DNA of 64,000 nucleotides from Actinomycetaceae bacterium (GTDB lineage: Bacteria > Actinomycetota > Actinomycetes > Actinomycetales > Actinomycetaceae). The stretch covers positions 62,001 to 126,000 of the forward strand of contig JAUNAP010000006.1 of assembly GCA_030527545.1 (NCBI GenBank). Direction: 5' to 3'. The notes beneath the pieces were generated by a model that had not been told where the DNA came from, made no database searches, and was given only the letters and a program-made list of their open reading frames with translations. Numbering within the stretch: position 1 is the stretch's first letter; each line of letters begins with the position of its first letter. Below are positions 41,391-49,872 of the stretch, in pieces. The translations under genes were made by a program, and so were the position numbers.

Positions 41391-42798
41391 GGTCGGCCTC
41401 CTTGATATCGTCGTCACCCAGGACGTCCTGGGTGATCTCGTAGATGAAAACGCTGCCACTTTCCCGTCCCCACAGCAGGCGCTGGGGGTAGTAGTGGGAG
41501 ATTGCTTCGATGGCGCGGCCCACGTTCGAATCGGGGATACGCCGCGCATAGGCGATCGCCTCGGCTGCGGTGCGCGCATAGGTTCCGGCCGCATGGGCAT
41601 AGTAGAGCACACCGCTTGTCGGCGCCCGTAAGGAGCGCTCATACACGACCACTGCCGGATCGACCTCACCCGCGAGACCGCCGAAGAGCGGGATTGGGTC
41701 TTGAAGATGGCGCAGCGCTAGCACGCGGGTCCGCGGCGGTGTCGCCATCCGGCCTATCGGACCTCCCGCTGAGACGACGGCGCGCACCGGGAAGGGTGTT
41801 TCCTCGGCAGCTGCGAGAGCCATGGCAACCATGGCTCCCTGCGAGTGTCCGATGAGGAGGACATCCTCTCCCGCCCGCTCCTCATCGGTCGTTATGTCAT
41901 ACGCCTCCATTGCGTCGAGAACCGCCCGCTCGACACCCCGTCGCTGATTCGACACCAGTCCAAGCGACTCTCGAATGTTGGCTTCCGGGTCAGCCGGGTT
42001 CGTCGTTGTCGGCAAAGAAAGATGATCCGTTCCTGCAATTTCGACGATCCATCTCGGCCGGCACCCGCGCAGGCGCATGAAAGCGCTCGCGAGCGGAGAA
42101 CGCCACCCGGTCTCGTCTCCGACACGGATGACCTTGACGAGGGAGCCCGCCCGCGCGGCCCACGTCAAGTCGTCAATGTCGTCGAAGGATCCCGCCAGGT
42201 CCTCGGGTATCCCAGCACGCTTAACGTGGGGATCCCCTCGAGCCCATGAGGTCGCGCCGATGCGGCGAACGTGGATCTCGCCCGAGCGGAAAACCCCCGC
42301 TGCCTCGCTGCCGGCGAGGAGCGCCGCCAGGAACGCCTCGTAGCCGGCTTTCGGTATCGCCTCGAGACGACGCCGGTGGGCCCGTGAGTCCCCGATCCTC
42401 ATCCCGATAGCCGCCCGCAGCCCGGCTCGGGCTATTGCCGCGGCGCACGAGCCAACGACCCCGGCCGCGCCAATCGTCGCCTGCCCGAGCCACGGGTAGG
42501 CGAAATAGGCCCGTTGGAGCTCCTCCAGAGCCTCGGCGGTACGTGTCTCACATTCCTCTCGCGCCAGCGCCGTATCGCGGCCGTGGCGGCGCGGATGGAC
42601 GAGATAGCTGACGAAACGAGTCTGCGCGATGCCGACGCGCGCGAGGGCAGACATCGGACGCACCCAGGCCCCCACCCCCCGCATGCGCGCACGCCGGCGC
42701 TGCCCATGCCACCGCGCCCGCCGCAGGCTGCCCGAGGCCGATAGCGTCGCGGCAGACCAGGCCGGACGCGTACGCGGGAGTCGCGTCCGTCGAGCCAT
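41374..42798 (-). CDS. alpha/beta hydrolase (GHSQG), paralogue of the one at 12548-14167
   Basis: Up to 474 residues. The C-terminal half matches the other GHSQG protein in the window: NPADPEANIRESLGLVSNQRRGVERAV here against DLEANLRENGALPSSQEVAVAEAM there, then VLLIGHSQGAMVA and GGPIGRM. The Ser of GHSQG is the nucleophile, HLQDPIP is a likely acid region, and a His in YYAHAAGTY is a candidate base. The N-terminal half is basic with helices and a short Ala/Gly-rich hydrophobic segment near residues 106-128. The true start is uncertain: 42798 has poor signals and a Met about 49 codons in is possible. Confidence 0.72.
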   Translation of the reverse strand: MARRTRLPRTRPAWSAATLSASGSLRRARWHGQRRRARMRGVGAWVRPMSALARVGIAQTRFVSYLVHPRRHGRDTALAREECETRTAEALEELQRAYFAYPWLGQATIGAAGVVGSCAAAIARAGLRAAIGMRIGDSRAHRRRLEAIPKAGYEAFLAALLAGSEAAGVFRSGEIHVRRIGATSWARGDPHVKRAGIPEDLAGSFDDIDDLTWAARAGSLVKVIRVGDETGWRSPLASAFMRLRGCRPRWIVEIAGTDHLSLPTTTNPADPEANIRESLGLVSNQRRGVERAVLDAMEAYDITTDEERAGEDVLLIGHSQGAMVAMALAAAEETPFPVRAVVSAGGPIGRMATPPRTRVLALRHLQDPIPLFGGLAGEVDPAVVVYERSLRAPTSGVLYYAHAAGTYARTAAEAIAYARRIPDSNVGRAIEAISHYYPQRLLWGRESGSVFIYEITQDVLGDDDIKEADHEPQR

Positions 42799-42867
42799 CC
42801 TTCACACCCCCTCTAGCGGCCGTGATGCTCTCCAACGCCCCATTGCGCGTCTTTATTCCCCTCTTTC

Positions 42868-42910
42868 CCCGCTAGCGTACGCCCTCGAGTTTGCCGCCTG
42901 CACCCGCTAG
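42868..42910 (+). promoter_or_regulatory. direct repeats upstream of copZ, candidate copper-regulator site
   Basis: CCCGCTAG occurs at 42868-42875 and again at 42903-42910, 35 bp apart, just before the copZ-copA operon. A regulator binding role is a guess; no CsoR or CopY gene is in the window. Confidence 0.25.
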
Positions 42911-42958
42911 TTTCGTAGTGCGGCGCTGCCCGCCACGAATACATACGGAAGGATAATC

Positions 42959-43192
42959 ATGTTCGGGAATAAGAAGCTCGTTGTTGACATCGAAGGGCTC
43001 ACGTGCGGCCACTGTGTCGCCCATACCACGAAGGCGCTGGAAGCTCTCGAGGGCGTGAAGAAGGTTGACGTCGACCTCGTCAAGGGCGGAACGTCGCGCG
43101 CCACCGTGACGTACCGGGGCGAGCTTGCTGACCCCGTGATTACGGATGCGATCGATGAGGCAGGATACACGGTTACCGCCATCCGCAAGTAA
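42959..43192 (+). CDS. copZ: copper chaperone, single HMA domain
   Basis: A 77-residue heavy-metal-associated domain with the metal-binding loop LTCGHC, Cys16 and Cys19 separated by Gly-His. The beta-alpha-beta-beta-alpha-beta layout fits, ending GYTVTAIRK. It carries Cu(I) to the ATPase encoded 20 nt downstream. GGAAGG upstream of the ATG is the ribosome binding site. The start of an efflux operon. Confidence 0.9.
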   Translation: MFGNKKLVVDIEGLTCGHCVAHTTKALEALEGVKKVDVDLVKGGTSRATVTYRGELADPVITDAIDEAGYTVTAIRK

Positions 43193-43212
43193 ACCCCGTC
43201 AACCCCCGCGCT

Positions 43213-45612
43213 ATGTCTTCTTCTCTCCATCTCGACACCCAGGCCCGCCGTGCCGCCGACCTCAAACGCCGACTCATCGTCGCCGCGGTGGCCTCCGCAC
43301 CCATCATGGTCATGTCCATGGTGCCCGCTCTCCAATTTCCGGGGTGGCAGTGGGCGAGCCTCATCCTGTCCCTGCCCGTCGTCACCTGGTGCGCCTGGCC
43401 CTTCCACTCCCAGGCGTTTCGGGCCGCGCGGCACGGACAAACGACGATGAACACGCTCATCTCGCTCGGGATCGTGGCCTCGATGGGGTGGTCCATCTAT
43501 GCGCTCGCCTTTACCCATGCGGGTGACATCGGCATGCGTATGAGCATGTCACTGTTGCCGCGCTCGATGGATGAGCACGCACACGTGTATTTCGAGGGCG
43601 CCACCATGATCGCGACGTTCCTCCTCCTTGGACGCTGGCTCGAGGCACGGGCGCGTCATCGGGCAGGCGATGCCATGCGTTCGCTGCTCGAGCTGGGCGC
43701 CAAGAGGGCGATCCGCCTCATCCCCACCGACGGGGGCGAGCGCGAGGAGGAAGTCGACACCGCAGATCTCGCAGTCGGTGATCTCGTACGCGTGCGCCCG
43801 GGCGAAAAGATCCCCGCCGACGGGACGGTCGCGCGGGGAACGTCGGCCCTCGATCAGTCAGTTGTCACCGGCGAGTCCCTCCCCCTCGACGTCGGGCCGG
43901 GCGATACCGTCGTCGGTGGCACCCTCAACACGACCGGCACGCTCGTCGTCGAGACGACCGCCGTCGGCTCCGACACCCTCCTCGCCAACATCGCGCGGAT
44001 GGTCGCCGAAGCGCAGGCTGGTAAGGCCCCGGTGCAGCGTCTCGCCGACCGCGTAAGTGCCGTCTTCGTGCCGGTTATTATCGCCATCGCCGCCGCCACT
44101 TTCCTCGGATGGATGATGGCGGGAGCCGGACTCCAGCAGGCAATGACCTCCGCCGTCGCCGTCCTCGTCGTCGCCTGTCCGTGCGCCCTGGGCCTCGCCA
44201 CGCCCACCGCCCTGCTCGTCGGTTCGGGCCGCGGGGCACAGGCGGGCATCATCTTTCGCGGACCCGAGGTCCTCGAAGGCTCCCACGCGATCGACGCCGT
44301 CGTTCTCGACAAAACCGGCACGCTGACCACGGGGACCATGAGAGTCGCGCGAGTGATCACCAGCGAAGGAGACGCACACAGCGTCGACGACCCTCGGTCA
44401 CGCGAGATCCTCACCCTCGCCGGAGCCGCAGAATCACCCTCCGAGCATCCCATCGCACGCGCCCTCACTCACGCCGCGCGCGACATCGGGTGCGCCTTCC
44501 CCACCATCGATCGATTCGGCAACCACCCTGGCATGGGTGTCCATGCCCTCGTCAAGGAGCGCATGATCCTCGCCGGTCGCCTCTCCTGGCTCGCCGAACA
44601 GGGCCTCGACGTCCCCGCCGCCCTCGCTGCCGCGGCCCGAGCGGCCGAAGGACAAGGGGCGACGACGATCGCAGTGGCGGAGGTCCACGAAGACCGCGCA
44701 GCCGTCATCTCTGCCGAGGATCCCGAGGACGAGGACGCATCGAGCGACCTCGTCATCGATCTAACGATCGGCGGAATGTCGTGTGCAGCCTGCGTCGGAC
44801 GTGTCGAAAAGGCACTCCACAAGGTTGACGGAGTTGACGCTGCGGTGAACTTGGCGACAGAGAGCGCACGCGTGCGCGTATCGGCCGACCACCCGCAAGC
44901 ATCCAACCCCGACGCTCTCACTACGCGCCTCATCGAACTAGTGACCCACGCCGGCTACGAAGCCCGTCGTCTCGACGGACAGCACGCCCCCACCCCTCGG
45001 CGCCACCGTGACGACCTCCTCGGCCCGCTCATCGGTGGAACCGTCCTCGGGCTCGTCACCGTCAGCGACGAGCTGCGCCCCACCTCCGCCCAAGCAATCG
45101 CCGACCTCAAAGCCGCGGGAATCACCCCCCACCTCGCTACCGGCGACAACGCCGGAGCCGCCCGGCACATCGCAGCGCAGGTGGGCATCGACGACGTCCA
45201 CGCCTCCGTCATGCCAGCCGATAAACGCGATCTCGTCGCCGCCCTGCAAGAGCGCGGCCACCACGTCGCCATGGTCGGCGACGGCATTAACGACGCCGCC
45301 GCTCTCGCCCAAGCCGGTACACGCGGCCTCGGCATGGCCATGGGCTCGGGGACCGACATCGCTATCGCCGCCGCCGATATTACGCTCATGCGACCGAGCG
45401 TCGCCGGCGTCTACGACGCCATCGATCTCGGGCGGGCGACCCTGCGCGTCATCAAAGAAAACCTCGCGTGGGCCTTCGGCTACAACATCGTCGCCGTACC
45501 CATCGCCATCGCCGGCCTGCTCAACCCCATGCTCGCCTCGGCGTTCATGGCCTGCTCGTCGGTACTCGTCGTCGCCAATTCCCTGCGGCTTCGACGCGCC
45601 CTATCGCGCTAG
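43213..45612 (+). CDS. copA: P1B-type Cu(I)-exporting ATPase with internal HMA domain
   Basis: Copper efflux pump of 799 residues. The first helix begins by residue 20, with no N-terminal metal-binding domain. Actuator TGES at 219-222, metal-site CPC at 322-324, phosphorylation DKTGT at 366-370, SEHPIA at 410-415, TGDN at 643-646 and GDGIND at 689-694 are all intact. Between the N-domain (ends near 495) and the rest of the P-domain (resumes near 607) lies a complete HMA domain, about 513-585, with GGMSCAAC (Cys524, Cys527) and GYEARRL. The HMA sits where other CopA proteins have a tight beta-turn, between TTIAVAEV and TVLGLVTVSDELRP. Convergent dedA overlaps by CTAG. Confidence 0.93.
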   Translation: MSSSLHLDTQARRAADLKRRLIVAAVASAPIMVMSMVPALQFPGWQWASLILSLPVVTWCAWPFHSQAFRAARHGQTTMNTLISLGIVASMGWSIYALAFTHAGDIGMRMSMSLLPRSMDEHAHVYFEGATMIATFLLLGRWLEARARHRAGDAMRSLLELGAKRAIRLIPTDGGEREEEVDTADLAVGDLVRVRPGEKIPADGTVARGTSALDQSVVTGESLPLDVGPGDTVVGGTLNTTGTLVVETTAVGSDTLLANIARMVAEAQAGKAPVQRLADRVSAVFVPVIIAIAAATFLGWMMAGAGLQQAMTSAVAVLVVACPCALGLATPTALLVGSGRGAQAGIIFRGPEVLEGSHAIDAVVLDKTGTLTTGTMRVARVITSEGDAHSVDDPRSREILTLAGAAESPSEHPIARALTHAARDIGCAFPTIDRFGNHPGMGVHALVKERMILAGRLSWLAEQGLDVPAALAAAARAAEGQGATTIAVAEVHEDRAAVISAEDPEDEDASSDLVIDLTIGGMSCAACVGRVEKALHKVDGVDAAVNLATESARVRVSADHPQASNPDALTTRLIELVTHAGYEARRLDGQHAPTPRRHRDDLLGPLIGGTVLGLVTVSDELRPTSAQAIADLKAAGITPHLATGDNAGAARHIAAQVGIDDVHASVMPADKRDLVAALQERGHHVAMVGDGINDAAALAQAGTRGLGMAMGSGTDIAIAAADITLMRPSVAGVYDAIDLGRATLRVIKENLAWAFGYNIVAVPIAIAGLLNPMLASAFMACSSVLVVANSLRLRRALSR

Positions 45613-46331
45613 CGCAAGCCGTCGGCCTCGCCCTCCTCCGCCGCGCTCCCAGCGGCCTCGGGCGAGGCCGACCGGTTTTTGCGACGCGCCTTGAGATACT
45701 CGACGCCGATCGGGGCAACCGAGACAAGCACGATGATGATGGCAATGAGCTCAATGTTCGAGGCGATGACCGGCACGTTACCCAGCAGCACACCGGCCAC
45801 AAGAAAACCGCCAATCCACACGAGCGCACCAATGACGTTCCACCGCACAAACGCAGGGAAGCGGAAACGCGCCATACCGGCAACGATGGGAACGAACGTC
45901 CTCACGAAGGGCACAAAACGTGCAAGCAGAAGCGCTCTGCCGCCATAGCGATCAAAGAATTCCTCCGCCTTACGCAGATTCTCCGTCGACAAGAACCGTG
46001 CGTCGTCGCGGAACAAGCCGCGCCCAAAGCGCGCACCCAACCAGTAACCCACGCCATTACCGGCAATCGCGGCCACAAACAAGCTCACGAATGTCACAAC
46101 CATGGACACCGGGAGCCGCCCGTGCACGATCCCGAGGGTGAACACGAGGGAATCGCCCGGAAGCAGGGGAAAGAGCACACCGGATTCGATGAACACAATG
46201 AGCGCAACCACCGCGACCATCCAGCCGCCAAAGTTCGTCAACAGTGTGTCGATAAGCAGCTCGGGGTCGCGCAAGTAATCGAGCAAACTGACATCGACAT
46301 GGGTGAGGGCGGCGCTCACGGCGTCCATCAT
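45609..46331 (-). CDS. DedA-family membrane protein
   Basis: A 240-residue VTT/DedA protein. IESGVLFPLLPGDSLVFTLG (about 48-67) and RYGGRALLLARFVPFVRTFVPIVAGM (about 128-153), with its conserved Arg residues, are family marks. About five hydrophobic segments. DedA proteins act as lipid (undecaprenyl phosphate or phospholipid) carriers or flippases and keep membrane potential. The acidic C-terminal tail (about 215-240) is cytoplasmic. GAAGGAAG-like ribosome binding site before the ATG. Confidence 0.9.
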   Translation of the reverse strand: MMDAVSAALTHVDVSLLDYLRDPELLIDTLLTNFGGWMVAVVALIVFIESGVLFPLLPGDSLVFTLGIVHGRLPVSMVVTFVSLFVAAIAGNGVGYWLGARFGRGLFRDDARFLSTENLRKAEEFFDRYGGRALLLARFVPFVRTFVPIVAGMARFRFPAFVRWNVIGALVWIGGFLVAGVLLGNVPVIASNIELIAIIIVLVSVAPIGVEYLKARRKNRSASPEAAGSAAEEGEADGLR

Positions 46332-46444
46332 GCGGGGTCTTCCTTACGTCAATCGTGTGCACGTGCACCCCCTAGAGTAGACGTTTCCGTCCAGGATTCC
46401 CTCTCCACCACCGCGCCGCTGCAAACCCCAGCGCCAGCGGCACG

Positions 46445-46450
46445 TAGGCT
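46445..46450 (+). promoter_or_regulatory. -10 box of the flippase-like gene (leaderless start)
   Basis: TAGGCT, 6 nt (GGAAAC), then ATG at 46457. Confidence 0.45.
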
Positions 46451-46456
46451 GGAAAC

Positions 46457-49045
46457 ATGCCCACTCCCGCCGCGAGATCTCAATCCGTCACCGCCGCCAC
46501 CGTGCCAACCGACGGGCCTGCGTCGTCAATCGTCATTGACACCCGCGAACGCAATCTCCACCGCAGCGACGACCTCGTGCGCGCCGGCCTCGTTGCCGCC
46601 GCCTTCCTCGGCGTCCTCGTCCTGTCCGTCTACGCCACGCACACGACAACGGCCGTCACTACCGACGTCACGAGCGCCCTGGCCAAGCCGATACGCCAAA
46701 TCTCGCTCGTCCCCGTGCGCATCATCGAGAACTTCGTTACCCTCCTCGTTCCCCTATGGGCCTGGGCAAACCTCGCATGGCGCAGACAGTGGCGTACCCT
46801 GTGGCAGACCGTGTGCGCTGGTGTGGTCGGGATCGGACTCGCTCACCTCGTCGCCTTCGCCTTCGCCTTCTCCCCGACCAACGGTCCCTTCGCCGCCCTC
46901 CTCATTGAGTGGAACGAGCACATGTCGACGGTGGCTATCTCGCCCTCGCTTGCCGGGCTCACGGCCCTACTCAAAATGAGTGGCGAGCGCTCACGCGACG
47001 CTCACGCCCGCGCGGGGTGGGCGGCTACGTGGACGGTCCTCGGGCTCCTCGTTATCCAGGGACGCATGACCCTAGTATCCGCCCTCGCGACAGTCCTCAT
47101 CGGCATGTTCGTCGGAGCCCTCGCCAGGTACATTTTCGGTATGCCCAACCGCCGGGCATCGGGAGAAGCCCTGGTCAGCGGACTACTCACTCTGGGAATC
47201 ACGCCCCAAAAGGTTGTCCGGGTTGACGGAGATGTCGAGGTCTCGGAGATGGAAGCCCTCACCGTCGCCCTACCCACCTCTGTCGCCACCGAGTCCGCAA
47301 ACAAGACCACACTCACCCCGCCCGTTGACGTCGACCTCGTCGACGCCTGGGACCGTGCCCGCAGGGCCGTCGGCCTTCCGCACTCACTTCCTCGCTACAT
47401 CCAAGCCAACCGTCTTTACGCGGTGTGGGATCCCGACGGAACCCTCTACCTGGTCGAAGCCACCGACGCCGACAAGGTACTCGCCTCGAGGTTGTCGGAC
47501 TGGTGGTCGCGGCTGCGTCTGCGCGGCACCGAGCATTCCGAATCCGCGACCATCCGCGACCGCGTCGAACATACGCAGCTTGCGTGGATGTCCGCCCACT
47601 CCGCAGGGGTTCGCACGCCCACCCCCCTGGGGATCGCGCGCGCCTCAGCCTCGTTCGTGGCCGCGTTCCGCCTCGACGGCCCCCTCGCCCCCTTCACCGA
47701 AGACGCCGACGTCAGCGACGACACCATCATCGACATGTGGCGGCAAATCCGCCGAGCCCACGCCCGCGGCCTCACCCACCGCAACCTCGACGATCACTCC
47801 ATCGTGCGGCTTGAAGACGGCCGCGTCACCATCACCCACTGGGACCAGGGCGAGGCAGCCGCGTCAGAACTGTCCCAGCTCGTCGACCTCGCCCAGATGC
47901 TCGCCTTCACGAGCCTGCTCGTCGGTCAAGAACGCGCTCTCGATATCGCCCAGCGCACCCTCGGTACCGAGCTGCTTACGTCGCTCGTTCCCGTGCTCCA
48001 ACCTATTGCGCTGCCTCAGCACACCCGCGAGCGGGTGCGCACCAACAAACTGCTCGCTCCCCTACGTGAAGGCATCCTCGCATTAAGCCCGGCCGAACCC
48101 TACGACGTGCCCGCCGTCGATTTGCGTGGATTCTCCCTCAAAACGCTCCTCATCACGGTGATCGGCGTCGTCGCACTCATCGTCGTCTTTTCCACGCTCA
48201 ACTTCGCCGAGCTCCTCGAGGTCCTCACTGAGGCGGTGTGGTGGTGGCTCGCCGTGGGCTATCTTTTCTCCCTGCTCAACGCGCCGGCACAAACACTCAT
48301 CCTCAAGGCCGTGTGTCCGGAGAAACTCGGGTGGGTCGAATGCACGGCCGTCCAACTCGCCGGGTCTCTCACCTCCCTGGTTGCACCGACCGGCGTCGGA
48401 GTTGCCGCGCTCAATCTCCGCTACCTCAATAAGCAGCGGGTTGCCACCCCCCTCGCCCTCGCCACGGTTTCGCTCATGCAGGCCTTTCAGTTCGTCGTCA
48501 CCGTCGTCTTGCTCTTCGTCTTTGTGGGCTTCACCGGGACCTCGATCGCGGTCAACTTCTTCTCCGGGCCTCTCCTGTGGGCGGTCGTTGGCCTCAGCGT
48601 CGCCGTAGCTGTCTTCTTCACCGTGCCTGCGTGGAGGACGTGGGCTGTAAAGAAGCTCTCGGGACCCTTGGCTCAGATATGGCCCCGCGTCGTGTGGGTC
48701 ATGGGTTCACCCGCCCGCATCGTCTACGCATCGGCAGGCGTCATCGCCATGGTCGTCACCCAGGTCCTATGCTTCGGCTGCGCCCTGCTCGCCTTCGGCG
48801 ATTCGCTGTCATTTTCCTCACTCGCCGTCACATTCCTCGTGTCCAACACGGTTGGCTCGCTCGTGCCCACACCCGGCGGTCTCGGCCCGATCGAAGCCTC
48901 GCTCACCGGCGGACTCAAACTGGCTGGCATCTCCGCAGCGGTCGCACTGTCCGCGGCCCTGACCTACCGTCTCCTCACCTTCTGGGGGCGGGCTCCGGTC
49001 GGCTGGATCGCTCTCAAGTTCCTCCAAAAAAGAGGAATCCTCTAG
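46457..49045 (+). CDS. membrane protein fusing helices, a pseudokinase and an LPG-synthase-type flippase domain
   Basis: An 862-residue protein in three parts. Residues 45-225 hold about six membrane helices. Residues 290-540 look like a kinase fold of the ABC1/aminoglycoside kind: HARGLTHRNLDDHSIV (434-449) is the catalytic loop but the catalytic Asp of HxD is Asn443, and THWDQGEAA replaces DFG. Residues 555-855 are the TIGR00374/UPF0104 flippase-like domain related to the membrane half of MprF, with VAPTGVGVAALNLRYL and PTPGGLGPIEASLTGGL as marks. It has no DUF2156 aminoacyl-transfer domain, so lipid lysylation is not supported; lipid transport gated by the pseudokinase is a guess. Confidence 0.8.
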   Translation: MPTPAARSQSVTAATVPTDGPASSIVIDTRERNLHRSDDLVRAGLVAAAFLGVLVLSVYATHTTTAVTTDVTSALAKPIRQISLVPVRIIENFVTLLVPLWAWANLAWRRQWRTLWQTVCAGVVGIGLAHLVAFAFAFSPTNGPFAALLIEWNEHMSTVAISPSLAGLTALLKMSGERSRDAHARAGWAATWTVLGLLVIQGRMTLVSALATVLIGMFVGALARYIFGMPNRRASGEALVSGLLTLGITPQKVVRVDGDVEVSEMEALTVALPTSVATESANKTTLTPPVDVDLVDAWDRARRAVGLPHSLPRYIQANRLYAVWDPDGTLYLVEATDADKVLASRLSDWWSRLRLRGTEHSESATIRDRVEHTQLAWMSAHSAGVRTPTPLGIARASASFVAAFRLDGPLAPFTEDADVSDDTIIDMWRQIRRAHARGLTHRNLDDHSIVRLEDGRVTITHWDQGEAAASELSQLVDLAQMLAFTSLLVGQERALDIAQRTLGTELLTSLVPVLQPIALPQHTRERVRTNKLLAPLREGILALSPAEPYDVPAVDLRGFSLKTLLITVIGVVALIVVFSTLNFAELLEVLTEAVWWWLAVGYLFSLLNAPAQTLILKAVCPEKLGWVECTAVQLAGSLTSLVAPTGVGVAALNLRYLNKQRVATPLALATVSLMQAFQFVVTVVLLFVFVGFTGTSIAVNFFSGPLLWAVVGLSVAVAVFFTVPAWRTWAVKKLSGPLAQIWPRVVWVMGSPARIVYASAGVIAMVVTQVLCFGCALLAFGDSLSFSSLAVTFLVSNTVGSLVPTPGGLGPIEASLTGGLKLAGISAAVALSAALTYRLLTFWGRAPVGWIALKFLQKRGIL

Positions 49046-49101
49046 ATGCGCTCGTCACGGCCCACGCCGTAGCATCGACACCAGTCGACTAAGGAGTACT
49101 C

Positions 49102-49872
49102 ATGGCCTCAACCACGCAAGGCGCTAAGAGGCGCCGCGTTGTCATCGTCGTCTTAGCGGTCCTCATCGTCTGCTGCCTCATCGGCGCGGCTATTGCTCTC
49201 TTGCGCAGTCCGAGCGAAACCGCCGAGCCCGACGCCCAGGGATCTCGTACCGCTTCCGCACAACACCCGCAAGCAGCTCCGCGCCAAGAGGGTGCCGCTG
49301 TCGACCTCATCGCCCAAGCAGCGCGACGCGACCCCGACGACCCACGCGCCAAAGGCGACTTCGATGCGCCCGTCCTCATGATCGAAATGTCGGATTATTC
49401 GTGTCCGATGTGTTCGGTCTACACCAATGAGATCGCCCCCCAACTCGAGCGCTACGTTAAGGACGGCACGTTGCGGATCGAATTCCATGATTTCGCGATC
49501 TTCGATGACAAGTACGCCTCCTCGCTGGGCGCCGTCGCCGGTATCGCCGCCGGCAAGCAGGGAAAGTTCTGGGAATTCCTGACCGCAGCCGAGAAACGCT
49601 CGGCCTCGGATCATCCGACGTGGACCCCCGAGCTTGCGCGTGAGATTGCCCAGGAAGCGGGCGTGGAAGACCTCGATCGCTTCAGTGTCGATGCCGCTGA
49701 CGAGCAGGCACTCGCTGAGGTGAGGGCCCAGCGTGCGACAATCGCGTCGTGGGGCGTCCAGGGTACCCCTGCGTTCTTCATCAACGATCGCTTCCTCACC
49801 GGTGCCCAACCCGCCGAAGTCTTCATCGACACGATCGAGGCGGCCCGCGCGGACGCGGACTCCCAGCGATGA
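49102..49872 (+). CDS. membrane-anchored DsbA-like thiol oxidoreductase
   Basis: A 256-residue protein with one N-terminal membrane helix (12-34), a Pro/Gln-rich spacer and a thioredoxin-fold domain (about 82-250). The active site is CPMC (Cys101-Cys104) and the cis-proline loop is GTPAFFIN, the DsbA/DsbG-like arrangement. It forms or isomerises disulfides in exported proteins. ATG has AAGGAGT upstream. The following CcdA-type gene overlaps by ATGA and probably sets its redox state. Confidence 0.9.
   Translation: MASTTQGAKRRRVVIVVLAVLIVCCLIGAAIALLRSPSETAEPDAQGSRTASAQHPQAAPRQEGAAVDLIAQAARRDPDDPRAKGDFDAPVLMIEMSDYSCPMCSVYTNEIAPQLERYVKDGTLRIEFHDFAIFDDKYASSLGAVAGIAAGKQGKFWEFLTAAEKRSASDHPTWTPELAREIAQEAGVEDLDRFSVDAADEQALAEVRAQRATIASWGVQGTPAFFINDRFLTGAQPAEVFIDTIEAARADADSQR

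Noticed and set aside
45468-46979. 503-codon plus-strand frame across the ends of copA, dedA and the next gene
   Set aside because: It runs antisense to dedA and out of frame with copA; composition is typical of a GC-rich shadow frame.
46457-49045. Lysylphosphatidylglycerol synthase (MprF) activity
   Set aside because: Only the membrane half of MprF is matched; the DUF2156 transferase domain is absent.
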